A stretch of 64,000 bases of DNA, from positions 94,449-158,448 of the forward strand of contig JBHYFN010000002.1 of NCBI GenBank assembly GCA_051859505.1. The letters are read 5' to 3'. Source of the DNA: JAFIEN01 sp051859505. Lineage in GTDB: Bacteria; Pseudomonadota; Alphaproteobacteria; Rhodobacterales; Rhodobacteraceae. Below, one piece after another: positions 42,301-50,104 of this stretch (position 1 is its first letter; each line of letters starts with the position of its first letter). Under the pieces are notes generated by a model, which saw only the letters and a list, made by a program, of their open reading frames with translations, was not told the DNA's origin and made no database searches. The position numbers and the translations under genes were made by a program.

Positions 42301-43867
42301 GCCGGGGGTGACGCTGATCTCGCCGCCGCCGCATCACGATATCTACTCAATCGAGGATCTGGCCCAGCTGATCTACGACCTCAAGCAGATCAACCCGCGC
42401 GCCAAGGTGACGGTCAAGCTGGTCTCCTCCTCGGGCGTGGGCACGATTGCCGCGGGCGTGGCCAAGGCGAAGGCCGACGTGATCCTGATCTCGGGCCATA
42501 ACGGCGGCACGGGCGCGTCCCCGGCGACCAGCATCAAATATGCCGGCCTGCCGTGGGAAATGGGCCTGACCGAGGCGCATCAGGTTCTGTCGATGAACAA
42601 CCTGCGCGACCGGGTGACTTTGCGCACCGACGGCGGGCTGCGCACCGGGCGCGATATCGTCATGGCGGCGATGATGGGGGCCGAGGAATACGGGATCGGC
42701 ACCGCGGCACTGATCGCGATGGGCTGTATCATGGTGCGTCAGTGCCAGTCGAACACCTGCCCCGTGGGCGTCTGCACGCAGGACGAACGCCTGCGGGCCA
42801 AGTTCACCGGCACGGCGGACAAGGTGGTGAACCTCATCACCTTCTATGCCACCGAAGTGCGCGAGATCCTGGCCAGCATCGGCGCGCGGTCGCTGGAAGA
42901 CGTGATCGGCCGGGCCGACCTGCTGACGCAGGTGTCGCGCGGTGCGGCAGAGCTCGATGACCTCGACCTCAACCCGCTTCTCATCACCGTCACCCAGCCG
43001 GGCGAGCTGCGGCTGAACCGCACCAAGCCGCGCAACGAGGTGCCCGATACGCTGGACGCCGAGATCGTCAAGGATGCCGCAAGGTTCCTCGAGGATGGCG
43101 AGAAGATGCAGCTGCAATATGCGGTGCAGAACACGCTGCGCACCATCGGCACCCGCACCTCGAGCCATATCGTCCGGCGGTTCGGGATGCGCAACACGCT
43201 GCAGCCCGATCACCTGACGATCAAGCTGACCGGGTCTGCCGGGCAGTCGCTCGGGGCCTTCGCGGCACCGGGGCTGAAGATCGAGGTGGCGGGGGATGCC
43301 AACGACTATGTCGGCAAGGGTCTGTCGGGGGGGACAATCGTGGTGCGGCCCGATCTGGCCTCGCCGCTGGTCGCCTCGGAAAACACGATCATCGGCAACA
43401 CGGTGCTTTATGGCGCGACGGGGGGCTACCTCTTCGCGGCCGGCCGCGCGGGCGAGCGGTTCGCCGTGCGCAACTCGGGCGCGCAGGTGGTGGTCGAGGG
43501 CTGCGGGTCGAATGGTTGCGAATACATGACCGGCGGCGTGGCCGTGATCCTGGGCGAGATCGGCGCGAATTTCGGCGCCGGCATGACCGGGGGCATGGCC
43601 TATGTGTTCGACCCCGAGGGTCGGGCCGAGGCGCTGATGAACCACGACAGCATCGTGACCTGCCCGGTCACGGTGGCGCATTGGGAAGAGCAGCTCAAGG
43701 GCCTGATCGAACGTCATCTGGCCGAGACCGGCAGCCGCAAGGCCGACGAGATCCTGCGGGGCTGGGAAGCGGCGCTTCCCCGGTTCGTGCAGATCTGCCC
43801 GAAGGAGATGCTGGTCCATCTGCCCCACCCGCTGACGGTCGAGCAACAGGCCATGCCGGCCGAGTGA
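39335..43867 (+). CDS. gltB: Glutamate synthase (NADPH) large subunit
   Basis: A 1510-aa protein. After a 33-residue propeptide the class II amidotransferase nucleophile is Cys34 (EHASCGVGFVVAIDG). The central domain follows, then the FMN/synthase domain with SPEAHKTLNVAMNRIGAKSD and SSSGVGTIAAGVAKAKADV. The [3Fe-4S] cysteines are in GCIMVRQCQSNTCPVGVC. A C-terminal G-x-G-rich beta-helix (GGTIVVRPD, GATGGYLFAAGRAGERFAVR) closes it. It makes two glutamates from glutamine and 2-oxoglutarate with GltD. The start is fixed by AAGGAGATCGCAG before ATG 39335. A strong hairpin follows the stop. Confidence 0.97.
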   Translation: MTHYDDAWVAAETAKREWMAEHGLYKADDEHASCGVGFVVAIDGQPSRQVVENGITALKAVWHRGAVDADGKTGDGAGIHVQIPVRFFYDQVRRTGHEPDMEKLIAVGQVFLPRTDFGAQERCRTIVETEVIRMGHYIYGWRHVPVNTAVLGEKANATRPEIEQILIRCEKDIDEEAFERELYIIRRRIEKAAIAAQIPGLYLASLSCRSVIYKGMMLAEQVAEFYPDLQDDRFESAFAIYHQRYSTNTFPQWSLAQPFRMLAHNGEINTLKGNVNWMKSHEIRMASSTFGEMAEDIKPIIPAGTSDSGALDAVFEAMVRAGRNAPMAKTMLVPEAWSKMTGEMKKSWQDMYAYCNSVMEPWDGPAALAMTDGRWVCGGLDRNGLRPMRYVVTGDGLLIAGSEAGMVPTEERSVRAKGALGPGQMIAVDMAEGKLYFDTELKDKLAAAQPFGDWIEKVVDLNVLLRDVPEKALYSGAELRKRQIAAGYSIEELEQVLAPMAEDGKEMVASMGDDTPPAVLSAQYRPLSHYFRQNFSQVTNPPIDSLREARVMSLKTRFGNLKNVLDEDSSQTEILVLESPFIANAEFEVMVAQFGGQVAFIDCTFEAGHDALRQGLERIRAEAEDAVRSGAAHIVLTDQHQDEGKVPMPMILATSAVHSWLTRKGLRTFTSINVRSAECIDPHYFAVLISSGATTVNAYLAQDSIADRVERGLIEGTLLDAMRRYRAAIDAGLLKIMSKMGISVISSYRGGLNFEAVGLSRAMCAEYFPGMHSRISGIGLHGIQHKLEQVHARGWTGGSDVLPIGGFYKARRSGEKHAWEAQTMHLLQSACDRGSYEMWKRYTAALEANPPIQLRDLLAIKPLGKPVPIEEVESVTAIRKRFVTPGMSLGALSPEAHKTLNVAMNRIGAKSDSGEGGEDPAHFVPEPNGDNPSAKIKQVASGRFGVTAEYLNHCEELEIKVAQGAKPGEGGQLPGMKVTALIARLRHSTPGVTLISPPPHHDIYSIEDLAQLIYDLKQINPRAKVTVKLVSSSGVGTIAAGVAKAKADVILISGHNGGTGASPATSIKYAGLPWEMGLTEAHQVLSMNNLRDRVTLRTDGGLRTGRDIVMAAMMGAEEYGIGTAALIAMGCIMVRQCQSNTCPVGVCTQDERLRAKFTGTADKVVNLITFYATEVREILASIGARSLEDVIGRADLLTQVSRGAAELDDLDLNPLLITVTQPGELRLNRTKPRNEVPDTLDAEIVKDAARFLEDGEKMQLQYAVQNTLRTIGTRTSSHIVRRFGMRNTLQPDHLTIKLTGSAGQSLGAFAAPGLKIEVAGDANDYVGKGLSGGTIVVRPDLASPLVASENTIIGNTVLYGATGGYLFAAGRAGERFAVRNSGAQVVVEGCGSNGCEYMTGGVAVILGEIGANFGAGMTGGMAYVFDPEGRAEALMNHDSIVTCPVTVAHWEEQLKGLIERHLAETGSRKADEILRGWEAALPRFVQICPKEMLVHLPHPLTVEQQAMPAE

Positions 43868-43875
43868 GGAGAGAG

Positions 43876-43896
43876 GGGCCCCGCTCGTCGGGGCCC
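43876..43896 (+). terminator. Probable transcription terminator of the glt operon
   Basis: Perfect 8-bp stem GGGCCCCG (43876-43883) and CGGGGCCC (43889-43896) with a five-base loop, nine bases after the gltB stop codon. Only a short TT follows, so Rho-independent strength is uncertain, but position and stem are convincing. Confidence 0.65.
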
Positions 43897-43973
43897 TTCG
43901 AGGGGCCAAGGCGCAGTCCCTGCACGGCGCAAGCGGGCTTGACCGGGCGGGCCCTTGAGTGGCTTATGACGCA

Positions 43974-44687
43974 ATGGCGAAGCGGGGCAGGAAAACCAAG
44001 GCCGGCAAGCGGGCGCGTCTGGCCTTTTCTCCCCTCCGCTGGATCGTTCGGGGGGGGCTTGTCTTGATCTCTGCAGTGGTTCTGGCGGCGGCGCTCTTTG
44101 CCGTCTTCGATCCGCCGACCACGCCCTACATGTATTCCGAGGGGCGACGGCTGGGCGGTGTGTCTCAGGATTGGGTGCCGATGGAGGACATCGCCCCGGT
44201 CATGGCGCGCTCGGCCGTGGCGGCAGAGGATGCCAATTTCTGCCTGCACTGGGGGCTGGATATCGGGGCCATTCGCGATGCCATGGCCTCGGGCGGATCA
44301 CGGGGCGCCTCGACGATCAGCCAGCAGGTCGTCAAGAATGTCTACCTCTGGCACGGACGCAGCTGGTTTCGCAAATCGCTGGAGGCCGGACTGACGCCGA
44401 TGGTGGAAGCGGTCTGGTCGAAGCGGCGGATCCTCGAGGTCTATCTGAACATCGCGGAATTCGACGAGGGTGTTTTCGGCGTGGGGGCGGCCGCGCGGCA
44501 TTACTTCGGCGTCGAGGCGCGCGATCTGACCCCGGTGCAGGCGGCACGGCTTGCCGCGATCCTGCCCGATCCGAAGGGCCGTTCGGCCAGCGATCCGTCG
44601 CAGATGGTGCGCAACCGCGCTGCGCGGATCATGGACGGGGCCGAGACGATCCGGCTTGACGGGCGGGCGGCCTGCTTCGAAAACTGA
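43974..44687 (+). CDS. mtgA: Monofunctional biosynthetic peptidoglycan transglycosylase
   Basis: A 237-aa protein with a basic N-terminus (MAKRGRKTKAGKR), one membrane anchor (LRWIVRGGLVLISAVVLAAALFAV), and a GT51 domain: AAEDANFCLHWGLD with the catalytic Glu, GASTISQQVVKNVYLW, and KRRILEVYLNIAEFDEGVFG with the second Glu. It polymerises lipid II into glycan strands in the periplasm without a transpeptidase domain. Start at ATG 43974; a GTG at 43959 is possible but less like the family. About 100 bp after the gltB terminator, so probably has its own promoter. Confidence 0.95.
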   Translation: MAKRGRKTKAGKRARLAFSPLRWIVRGGLVLISAVVLAAALFAVFDPPTTPYMYSEGRRLGGVSQDWVPMEDIAPVMARSAVAAEDANFCLHWGLDIGAIRDAMASGGSRGASTISQQVVKNVYLWHGRSWFRKSLEAGLTPMVEAVWSKRRILEVYLNIAEFDEGVFGVGAAARHYFGVEARDLTPVQAARLAAILPDPKGRSASDPSQMVRNRAARIMDGAETIRLDGRAACFEN

Positions 44688-44752
44688 TATGGATCATTGA
44701 ACCGGCGTCAGCCTCTTGGCAAAGAACGGGCGACCGGAACATCGGATACTGC

Positions 44753-45418
44753 ATGAACCGACTTTACCATTACCCCTTGTCGCCATTCTCCCGGAAGGTC
44801 CGGTTGAGCCTTGCCGAAAAGCGGATCGAGGTCGAGCTGGTGGAAGAGCGCTATTGGGAGCAGGATCCCGATTTCCTGCGCCGCAACCCGGCCGGCAAGG
44901 TGCCGGTCCTGCGGATGGGCAACCGCGTGCTTTCGGACAGCACGGCGATCTGCGAATATCTGGAAGAGACCCATCCCGCGCCCCCGCTGATGCCGCGCGA
45001 TGCCGATGGGCGCTACGAGGTGCGCCGGCTGGTCGCCTGGTTCGACGACAAGTTCAACGCCGAGGTCACGCGCAAGCTGATGGGCGAGCGGGTGTTCAAG
45101 AAGGTGATGGGCGGCGGCTATCCGGACAGCGCCAATGTCAAGGCAGGCGCGCGGGCGATCAAGTATCACCTCGATTACATGACTTATCTGCTGGAAACCC
45201 GGCGCTGGCTGGCGGGCAACGAGATGAGCCTGGCCGATTTCGCGGCGGCGGCGCATCTGAGCTGTCTGGACTATATCAGCGACGTGGACTGGAACCGGTC
45301 GGAGATGGTGCGGGACTGGTATGCCAAGATCAAGTCGCGCCCGGCCTTCCGGTCGATCCTTGCCGATCAGGTGCCGGGCTTTCCGCCGCCCGCGCATTAT
45401 GCCGATCTGGATTTCTAG
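44753..45418 (+). CDS. Glutathione S-transferase family protein
   Basis: A 221-aa protein. The N-terminal thioredoxin-like domain has LYHYPLSPFSRKVRLSLAEK, NPAGKVPVLRMG and LSDSTAICEYLEE (the Glu/Ser pair that binds the glutathione gamma-glutamyl group). The C-terminal all-helical domain contains WLAGNEMSLADFAAAAHLSCLDYI. No catalytic Cys is seen; Ser10 or Tyr could serve. Cytoplasmic; the substrate is unknown. A palindromic repeat follows 16 bp after the stop. Confidence 0.88.
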   Translation: MNRLYHYPLSPFSRKVRLSLAEKRIEVELVEERYWEQDPDFLRRNPAGKVPVLRMGNRVLSDSTAICEYLEETHPAPPLMPRDADGRYEVRRLVAWFDDKFNAEVTRKLMGERVFKKVMGGGYPDSANVKAGARAIKYHLDYMTYLLETRRWLAGNEMSLADFAAAAHLSCLDYISDVDWNRSEMVRDWYAKIKSRPAFRSILADQVPGFPPPAHYADLDF

Positions 45419-45433
45419 GTGAGGGGCGGGGGC

Positions 45434-45521
45434 GCGGAAAATTGGCCCAATTTCCGCCCGGGGGGGGGGGCCCCCCGCCGCTGGCGCGGACTCCCCCCGG
45501 GATATTTGTGAACAAAAGAAG
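45434..45521 (+). repeat. Intergenic repeat element, copy C
   Basis: Begins with a near-perfect palindrome (GCGGAAAATTGG / CCAATTTCCGC, 45434-45457, one bulged A). Next comes an uninterrupted run of G followed by C in place of the GGGGGCTCTGCCCCC block, a GCCGCTGGCGCGG segment, and the tail CTCCCCCCGGGATATTTG, TGAACAAAAGAAG. It starts 16 bp after the transferase stop. The end of the element overlaps the probable start of queG. Confidence 0.78.
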
Positions 45522-46566
45522 CAGCAGGCCGGAAGAGGGGCTGAAGGCGCGTCTTGCGGCAGAGGCGCGGCGGGCGGGATTTGTCGCTATGGGGGTCTGT
45601 CGGCCGGATGCGATCCCCGAGGCGGCGGGGCGTCTGGCAGCTTTTGTGGCCGAGGGGCGGCATGGGCAGATGGGCTGGATGGCCGAGCGGATGGGCTGGC
45701 GGGGTGATCCGGCGGCACTTTGGCCCGCGGCGCGGTCGGTGGTCATGCTGGCCGAGGCCTATACGCCGCGGCACGATCCGCTGGCGGTGCTGGAGCAGCG
45801 GGACCGGGGGGCGATCAGCGTCTATGCCCAGGGGCGGGATTATCATGATCTGGTCAAGAAGCGCTTGAAGGCCGTGGGGCGCTGGCTGATCGGCGAAGTG
45901 CCGGGGGCGGAGATCAAGGTCTTTGTCGATACGGCTCCGGTCATGGAAAAGCCGCTGGCGCAGGCGGCGGGGCTGGGCTGGCAGGGCAAGCATACCAACC
46001 TTCTGGGGCGGGGCCTTGGCAACTGGGTGTTCCTGGGGGCGATCTTCACCACGGTGGAGCTGGAGCCCGATGCGCCGGAGGGGGATCATTGCGGATCCTG
46101 TCGGGCCTGTCTGGACATCTGTCCGACGGATGCCTTTCCGGCGCCCTGGCAGCTGGATGCGCGGCGCTGTATTTCTTACCTCACGATCGAGCATCGCGGG
46201 CCGGTGGCGCCCGAGTTGCGGGTGCGGATGGGCAACCGGATCTATGGCTGCGACGATTGTCTGGCTATCTGCCCCTGGAACAAGTTTGCCGTCGAGGCGC
46301 GCGAGTTGCGGTATCTGGGGCAGGGGGCGCCGCCGCCTTTGGCCGAACTGGCGGCGCTGGATGATGCGGGGTTCCGGGCGCGTTTCGCGGGATCGCCCGT
46401 CAAGCGCATCGGGCGGGACAGGTTCGTGCGCAATGTCCTTTATGCGATCGGCAATTCGGGGGACGACTCCTTGAGGCCGGCGGCGGCGGCACTTGTCGGG
46501 GATGCCGATCCGGTGGTGGCGGAGGCGGCGGTCTGGGCGCTGTCACGGCTTGGTGATGGCAGGTGA
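45508..46566 (+). CDS. queG: Epoxyqueuosine reductase QueG
   Basis: About 352 aa. AKRTNLL-like GWQGKHTNLLGRGLGNWVFLG is the QueG signature. CGSCRACLDICPTDAF and YGCDDCLAICPWNKFA carry the eight cysteines for two [4Fe-4S] clusters. A C-terminal HEAT-like stretch (LYAIGNSGDDSLRPAAAAL) is typical. The enzyme uses cobalamin to reduce epoxyqueuosine to queuosine in tRNA. The start is uncertain: GTG 45508 lies inside the intergenic repeat and lacks a ribosome site, whereas CTG 45541 has GGAAGAGGGG just upstream and fits the family N-terminus (LKARLAAEARRAGF) better. No ATG is available. Confidence 0.9.
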   Translation: MNKRSSRPEEGLKARLAAEARRAGFVAMGVCRPDAIPEAAGRLAAFVAEGRHGQMGWMAERMGWRGDPAALWPAARSVVMLAEAYTPRHDPLAVLEQRDRGAISVYAQGRDYHDLVKKRLKAVGRWLIGEVPGAEIKVFVDTAPVMEKPLAQAAGLGWQGKHTNLLGRGLGNWVFLGAIFTTVELEPDAPEGDHCGSCRACLDICPTDAFPAPWQLDARRCISYLTIEHRGPVAPELRVRMGNRIYGCDDCLAICPWNKFAVEARELRYLGQGAPPPLAELAALDDAGFRARFAGSPVKRIGRDRFVRNVLYAIGNSGDDSLRPAAAALVGDADPVVAEAAVWALSRLGDGR

Positions 46567-46607
46567 GCGCCGGGTGGCCTAGGTTCCCCGGTGAAGGAGG
46601 ACCGCCC

Positions 46608-46637
46608 ATGACCCGCCATGTGATGACCCGCCATGTG
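46608..46637 (+). repeat. Tandem 15-bp duplication at the sugar dehydrogenase start codon
   Basis: ATGACCCGCCATGTG occurs twice without interruption (46608-46622, 46623-46637). It duplicates the start codon and five codons, giving the N-terminus MTRHVMTRHVITR in the n-region of the signal peptide. In-frame, so the protein tolerates copy-number change. Confidence 0.9.
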
Positions 46638-47816
46638 ATCACCCGGACGACTGCCCTTTGCCTTGCCCTGCTGTTTCCTGGCGGCGCTTTCGCGCAGGTC
46701 GAGCAGGGCCGGCCCAATGCCGATTTCCCCCCCGCTTTCGACGGTCAGACCCGCGCCGCGGCCCTGCCGGCGACCGCGATCCGGGCCGAGGTTCTGGTGC
46801 GTGGGCTGGAGCATCCCTGGGGCATCGCTGCCCTGCCGGAGGGGGGCTGGCTGGTGACGGAGCGGCCGGGGCGGATGCGGGTTCTGGGGGAGGATGGCAG
46901 CCTGTCCTCGCCGCTTTCCGGCTTGCCGGAGGTGCGGGCCGAAAGCCAGGGGGGCTTGCTCGATGTGGCGCTTGACCCGGAATTCGCGCGGAACGGCCTC
47001 GTCTGGTGGACCTATTCCAAACCGGTGGAGGGCGGCAGCGTGACGGCGCTGGCGCGCGGCGCCCTCTCGGCGGACCGGAGCCGGATCGAGGGGGCCGAGG
47101 ATATCTTCCTGCAATCGCCGCCCTCGCGCACGCCGATGCATTACGGGTCGCGGATCGTGTTCGACGGGGCGGGCCATGTCTTCGTGACGCTGGGCGAACG
47201 CTCGACCGAGGCCGAGCGGGTGCTGGCGCAGGATCTGGGCACGACCTATGGCAAGGTCGTCCGGCTGCGGATGGATGGCAGCGTGCCGCCCGACAATCCG
47301 CTGGTCGGGCGCGAGGGGCTTGATCCGATCTGGTCCTGGGGACATCGCAATCCGCAAGGCGCGGCCCTTCATCCCCGGACCGGCGCGCTCTGGACGGTGG
47401 AGCACGGGCCGCGCGGGGGGGACGAGCTGAACCTGACCCTGCCCGGGCGCAACTACGGCTGGCCGGTGGTCAGCTACGGGGTGAACTACAACCGCAGTGC
47501 CGTTGGCACGGGCGAGGCAAGCGCGCCGGGACTTGAGGAACCCGTCTATTACTGGGATCCGGTGATCGCGCCCGGAGGCATGGCCTTTTACGAGGGCGCT
47601 CTGTTTCCGGGCTGGCAGGGGGATCTGCTGATCGGGTCGCTCAATCCCGGGGGGCTTGTGCGGCTGCGGTTGGAGGGGGATCGCGTGGTGGGGGAAGAGC
47701 GGCTTCTGCCCGAAGCGGGCCGGGTGCGCGATGTGGCGGTGGCCCCGGACGGCAGCCTTCTGTTGCTGATCGATCAGGGCGATGGCGGCATCCTGCGGGT
47801 GTGGCCTGCGGGCTGA
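46608..47816 (+). CDS. PQQ-dependent sugar dehydrogenase (aldose sugar dehydrogenase, YliI family)
   Basis: A 402-aa exported protein with a signal peptide ending GGAFAQ. It is a six-bladed beta-propeller of the GSDH family: LEHPWGIAALPEGGWLVTERPGRM, GLLDVALDPEFARNG, WGHRNPQGAALHPRTGALWTVEHGPRGGDE and LPGRNYGWPVVSYG contain the catalytic His and PQQ-contact residues. It oxidises aldoses to lactones in the periplasm. RBS GAAGGAGG precedes ATG 46608. The first 30 bp are two exact copies of ATGACCCGCCATGTG, so ATG 46623 is an alternative start. Confidence 0.9.
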   Translation: MTRHVMTRHVITRTTALCLALLFPGGAFAQVEQGRPNADFPPAFDGQTRAAALPATAIRAEVLVRGLEHPWGIAALPEGGWLVTERPGRMRVLGEDGSLSSPLSGLPEVRAESQGGLLDVALDPEFARNGLVWWTYSKPVEGGSVTALARGALSADRSRIEGAEDIFLQSPPSRTPMHYGSRIVFDGAGHVFVTLGERSTEAERVLAQDLGTTYGKVVRLRMDGSVPPDNPLVGREGLDPIWSWGHRNPQGAALHPRTGALWTVEHGPRGGDELNLTLPGRNYGWPVVSYGVNYNRSAVGTGEASAPGLEEPVYYWDPVIAPGGMAFYEGALFPGWQGDLLIGSLNPGGLVRLRLEGDRVVGEERLLPEAGRVRDVAVAPDGSLLLLIDQGDGGILRVWPAG

Positions 47817-47817
47817 G

Positions 47818-47872
47818 CCTTACAACGCGGTGATCCGGGGCTGAATTTTCGTTTCCGCGGTGTTATGTAAGG
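47818..47872. other. Imperfect inverted repeat between sugar dehydrogenase and the 62-aa gene
   Basis: CCTTACA-AC-GCGG (47818-47830) faces CCGC-GGTGTTA-TGTAAGG (47855-47872). The outer CCTTACA/TGTAAGG and inner GCGG/CCGC pair perfectly with unpaired bases between. It starts 2 bp after the dehydrogenase stop and ends 29 bp before the small gene. It may be a terminator or a leader structure. Confidence 0.4.
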
Positions 47873-47900
47873 TGTCCGTGGTTTCAGAGGAGGATATGCC

Positions 47901-48089
47901 ATGAGCCGCCATATCATCGACAAGCCCGCAGAGCGGGATCCCGTCACGCGGATGCGCGCGTTCCTGCGGATCGACCGGGAAAGCGGGCTGCATCCTGCCG
48001 TGCGCCGCCTTCACGCCGGGCGTGACGTGGCACGCGGCCCGGCCCGGCTGGGCCAGTTCCTGCGCAACGCGCGCGGCCGCACCGCCTGA
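47901..48089 (+). CDS. Small basic protein of unknown function (62 aa)
   Basis: A 62-aa, Arg-rich protein starting MSRHIIDKPAERDP and ending RNARGRTA. It is preceded by AGAGGAGGATATGCC, a near-ideal Shine-Dalgarno at good spacing, which is the main support. Composition (13 Arg, no aromatic residue except Phe) suggests nucleic-acid or membrane-surface binding, but this is inference. I recognise no family. It lies between the sugar dehydrogenase and an EamA transporter, about 68 bp before the latter. Confidence 0.6.
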   Translation: MSRHIIDKPAERDPVTRMRAFLRIDRESGLHPAVRRLHAGRDVARGPARLGQFLRNARGRTA

Positions 48090-48156
48090 GGTTCGGGGTT
48101 CATCCCGGGGTGACAAGGGGCTAGGGTCCGGGGGAAAGCCTTGATCCGCCGGTCCC

Positions 48157-49125
48157 ATGCCTGCCGAGAGCCCCGCCGAAACGCCCCCGACACTGCCGCT
48201 TGCGCAGCAGCCGCTGCGGGGCATCCTGCTCAAGGTCGCCTCGGTCTGTGTCTTCGTGGCCATGGCCTCGCTCATCAAGGCGAGCGCGGCCCATGTGCCG
48301 CCGGGGGAGGCGGTGTTCTTCCGGTCGCTATTCGCGCTGCCGGTGATCGTGGTCTGGCTCATCCTGCGGGGCGAGTTGCGCCACGGCCTTGAGACGAAAG
48401 ACCCGATGGGCCATGTCTGGCGCGGTGTGATCGGGACCACCGCGATGGGGCTGGGCTTTACCGCGCTGGGCCTTCTGCCTTTGCCCGAGGTGACGGCGCT
48501 GGGCTATGCCGCGCCGCTTCTGGTGGTGGTCTTTGCCGCGATGTTCCTGAACGAACAGGTGCGGGCCTTCCGGTTGACGATGGTGGCAATGGGCATGGTG
48601 GGCGTGATGGTCGTGCTGTCGCCCCGGCTGAGCCTTGACGCCAGCGGCCTGACCCCGCGCGAGACCTTGGGCGCGGTCGTCGTCTTGATGAGCGCGGTCT
48701 TTGCGGCGCTGGCGCAGATCTTCGTGCGCAAGATGGTGCAGACGGAAAGCACGGCGGCGATCGTCTTCTGGTTTTCGGTCACGGCGACGCTGCTGTCGCT
48801 GCTGACCCTGCCCTGGGGCTGGGTCTGGCCGCCGGTGCATGTGGTGGTGATGCTGGTTCTTGCGGGCCTGTTGGGCGGGGTCGGGCAGATCCTTCTGACC
48901 TCAAGCTACCGCTATGCCGACGCAAGCCTGATCGCGCCTTTCGAATACAGTTCGATGCTGCTGGCGCTGATCGTGGGCTATGCCGTCTTCGGGGAGGTGC
49001 CGACGCTGATCATGCTGGCGGGGGCCGCGATCATCATCCTGGCCGGCGTCCTGATCATCTGGCGCGAACGCCAACTGGGGCTTGAGCGGGCGCGGCAGCG
49101 CAAGGCGATGACGCCGGGGGGGTAG
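48157..49125 (+). CDS. DMT-superfamily transporter (EamA family)
   Basis: A 322-aa integral membrane protein with a short Pro/Ala-rich cytoplasmic N-terminus, then about ten hydrophobic helices in two EamA repeats. LLKVASVCVFVAMASLIK is the first, VTALGYAAPLLVVVFAAMFL the fourth, and PFEYSSMLLALIVGYAVFGE in the second repeat is characteristic. It ends with a basic tail LIIWRERQLGLERARQRK. Substrate unknown. It is distinct from the EamA protein at 13399. Convergent with ilvE, 34 bp between stops. Confidence 0.88.
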   Translation: MPAESPAETPPTLPLAQQPLRGILLKVASVCVFVAMASLIKASAAHVPPGEAVFFRSLFALPVIVVWLILRGELRHGLETKDPMGHVWRGVIGTTAMGLGFTALGLLPLPEVTALGYAAPLLVVVFAAMFLNEQVRAFRLTMVAMGMVGVMVVLSPRLSLDASGLTPRETLGAVVVLMSAVFAALAQIFVRKMVQTESTAAIVFWFSVTATLLSLLTLPWGWVWPPVHVVVMLVLAGLLGGVGQILLTSSYRYADASLIAPFEYSSMLLALIVGYAVFGEVPTLIMLAGAAIIILAGVLIIWRERQLGLERARQRKAMTPGG

Positions 49126-49159
49126 GGGCGCAGTCGCCTGCGCCCCCATGTGCCGTTGC

Positions 49160-50029
49160 TCAGGCCCTCACCAGCCGCTCATAGGCCTCGGCCACATCCA
49201 GCGTGAGCTTGCCGACCTCGAAGTTGTAGTCGCCGATCTGGCCCACCGGTGTCACTTCGGCGGCGGTGCCGGTCAGCCAGCACTGTTCGAAGCTTTCAAG
49301 TTCCTCGGGCATGATGTGGCGCTCGTGCACCTTGATCTGCATGTCGCGCAGCATGCCCACGACGGTCTGCCGCGTGATCCCGTTGAGGAAGCAATCGGGC
49401 TTGGGCGTATGCACTTCGCCATCCTTGACGAAAAAGATGTTGGCCCCCGTCGCCTCGGCCACATAGCCGCGATAATCGAACATCATCGCATCCGAACAGC
49501 CCTTCGCCTCGGCCTCGTGCTTGGACATGGTGCAGATCATGTAGAGGCCTGCCGCCTTGGCCTGATGCGGGATCGTTTCGGGCGAGGGGCGTTTCCAGCG
49601 GGCGATGTCGAGCTTGGCGCCCTTGGTCTTGGCATCGCCGTAATAGTTGCCCCAGCCCCAGACCGCGATGGCCGTGCGCACCGGGTTGCGGCGGGCCGAT
49701 ACACCCATATCCTCGCCCGCGCCGCGCCAGGCGATGGCGCGGACATAGGCATCGGTCAGGCCGTTGGCGGCAAGGACGGCCTCTTTCGCGGCCTCGAGCT
49801 CATCGACCGACCAGGGGATCTCGAAATCGAGGCATTTGGCCGAGAAGTGCAGACGCTCGGAATGTTCGCGCGACTTGAAGATCCGGCCGTTGTAGCAGCG
49901 CTCGCCCTCGAACACGCTCGAGGCGTAATGCATGGCATGGGTCAGGATGTGCACCTTGGCGTCGCGCCAATCCACCAGCGCGCCGTCCATCCATATCTTG
50001 CCGTCCCGATCGTCATAAGCGCCTGCCAT
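49160..50029 (-). CDS. ilvE: Branched-chain amino acid aminotransferase
   Basis: A 289-aa fold-type IV PLP enzyme. GKIWMDGALVDWRDAKVHILTHAMHYASSVFEG is the IlvE opening with the substrate Arg/Tyr, SKHEAEAKGCSDAMMFD contains the PLP lysine region, and EATGANIFFVKDGEVHTP and FLNGITRQTVVGMLRD are the class IV signature. It catalyses the last step of Val, Leu and Ile synthesis. AAGGAGGATGCC immediately precedes ATG 50029. Divergent from petP, with overlapping promoters in the 144-bp gap. Confidence 0.95.
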   Translation of the reverse strand: MAGAYDDRDGKIWMDGALVDWRDAKVHILTHAMHYASSVFEGERCYNGRIFKSREHSERLHFSAKCLDFEIPWSVDELEAAKEAVLAANGLTDAYVRAIAWRGAGEDMGVSARRNPVRTAIAVWGWGNYYGDAKTKGAKLDIARWKRPSPETIPHQAKAAGLYMICTMSKHEAEAKGCSDAMMFDYRGYVAEATGANIFFVKDGEVHTPKPDCFLNGITRQTVVGMLRDMQIKVHERHIMPEELESFEQCWLTGTAAEVTPVGQIGDYNFEVGKLTLDVAEAYERLVRA

Positions 50030-50104
50030 GGCATCCTCCTTCGGATTTGCATTCGTTTCGCCGCAAGGTCCGCTTCGGACATAATCTTGCGCCAAATCCA
50101 CCGC

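Noticed and set aside
39173..42337. Open frame of 1,054 codons antisense to gltB and the second paralogue
   Set aside because: It mirrors gltB in a high-GC genome, has no ribosome site, and its translation is low-complexity His/Arg/Gly-rich with no domain. It is an artefact of third-position G/C bias.
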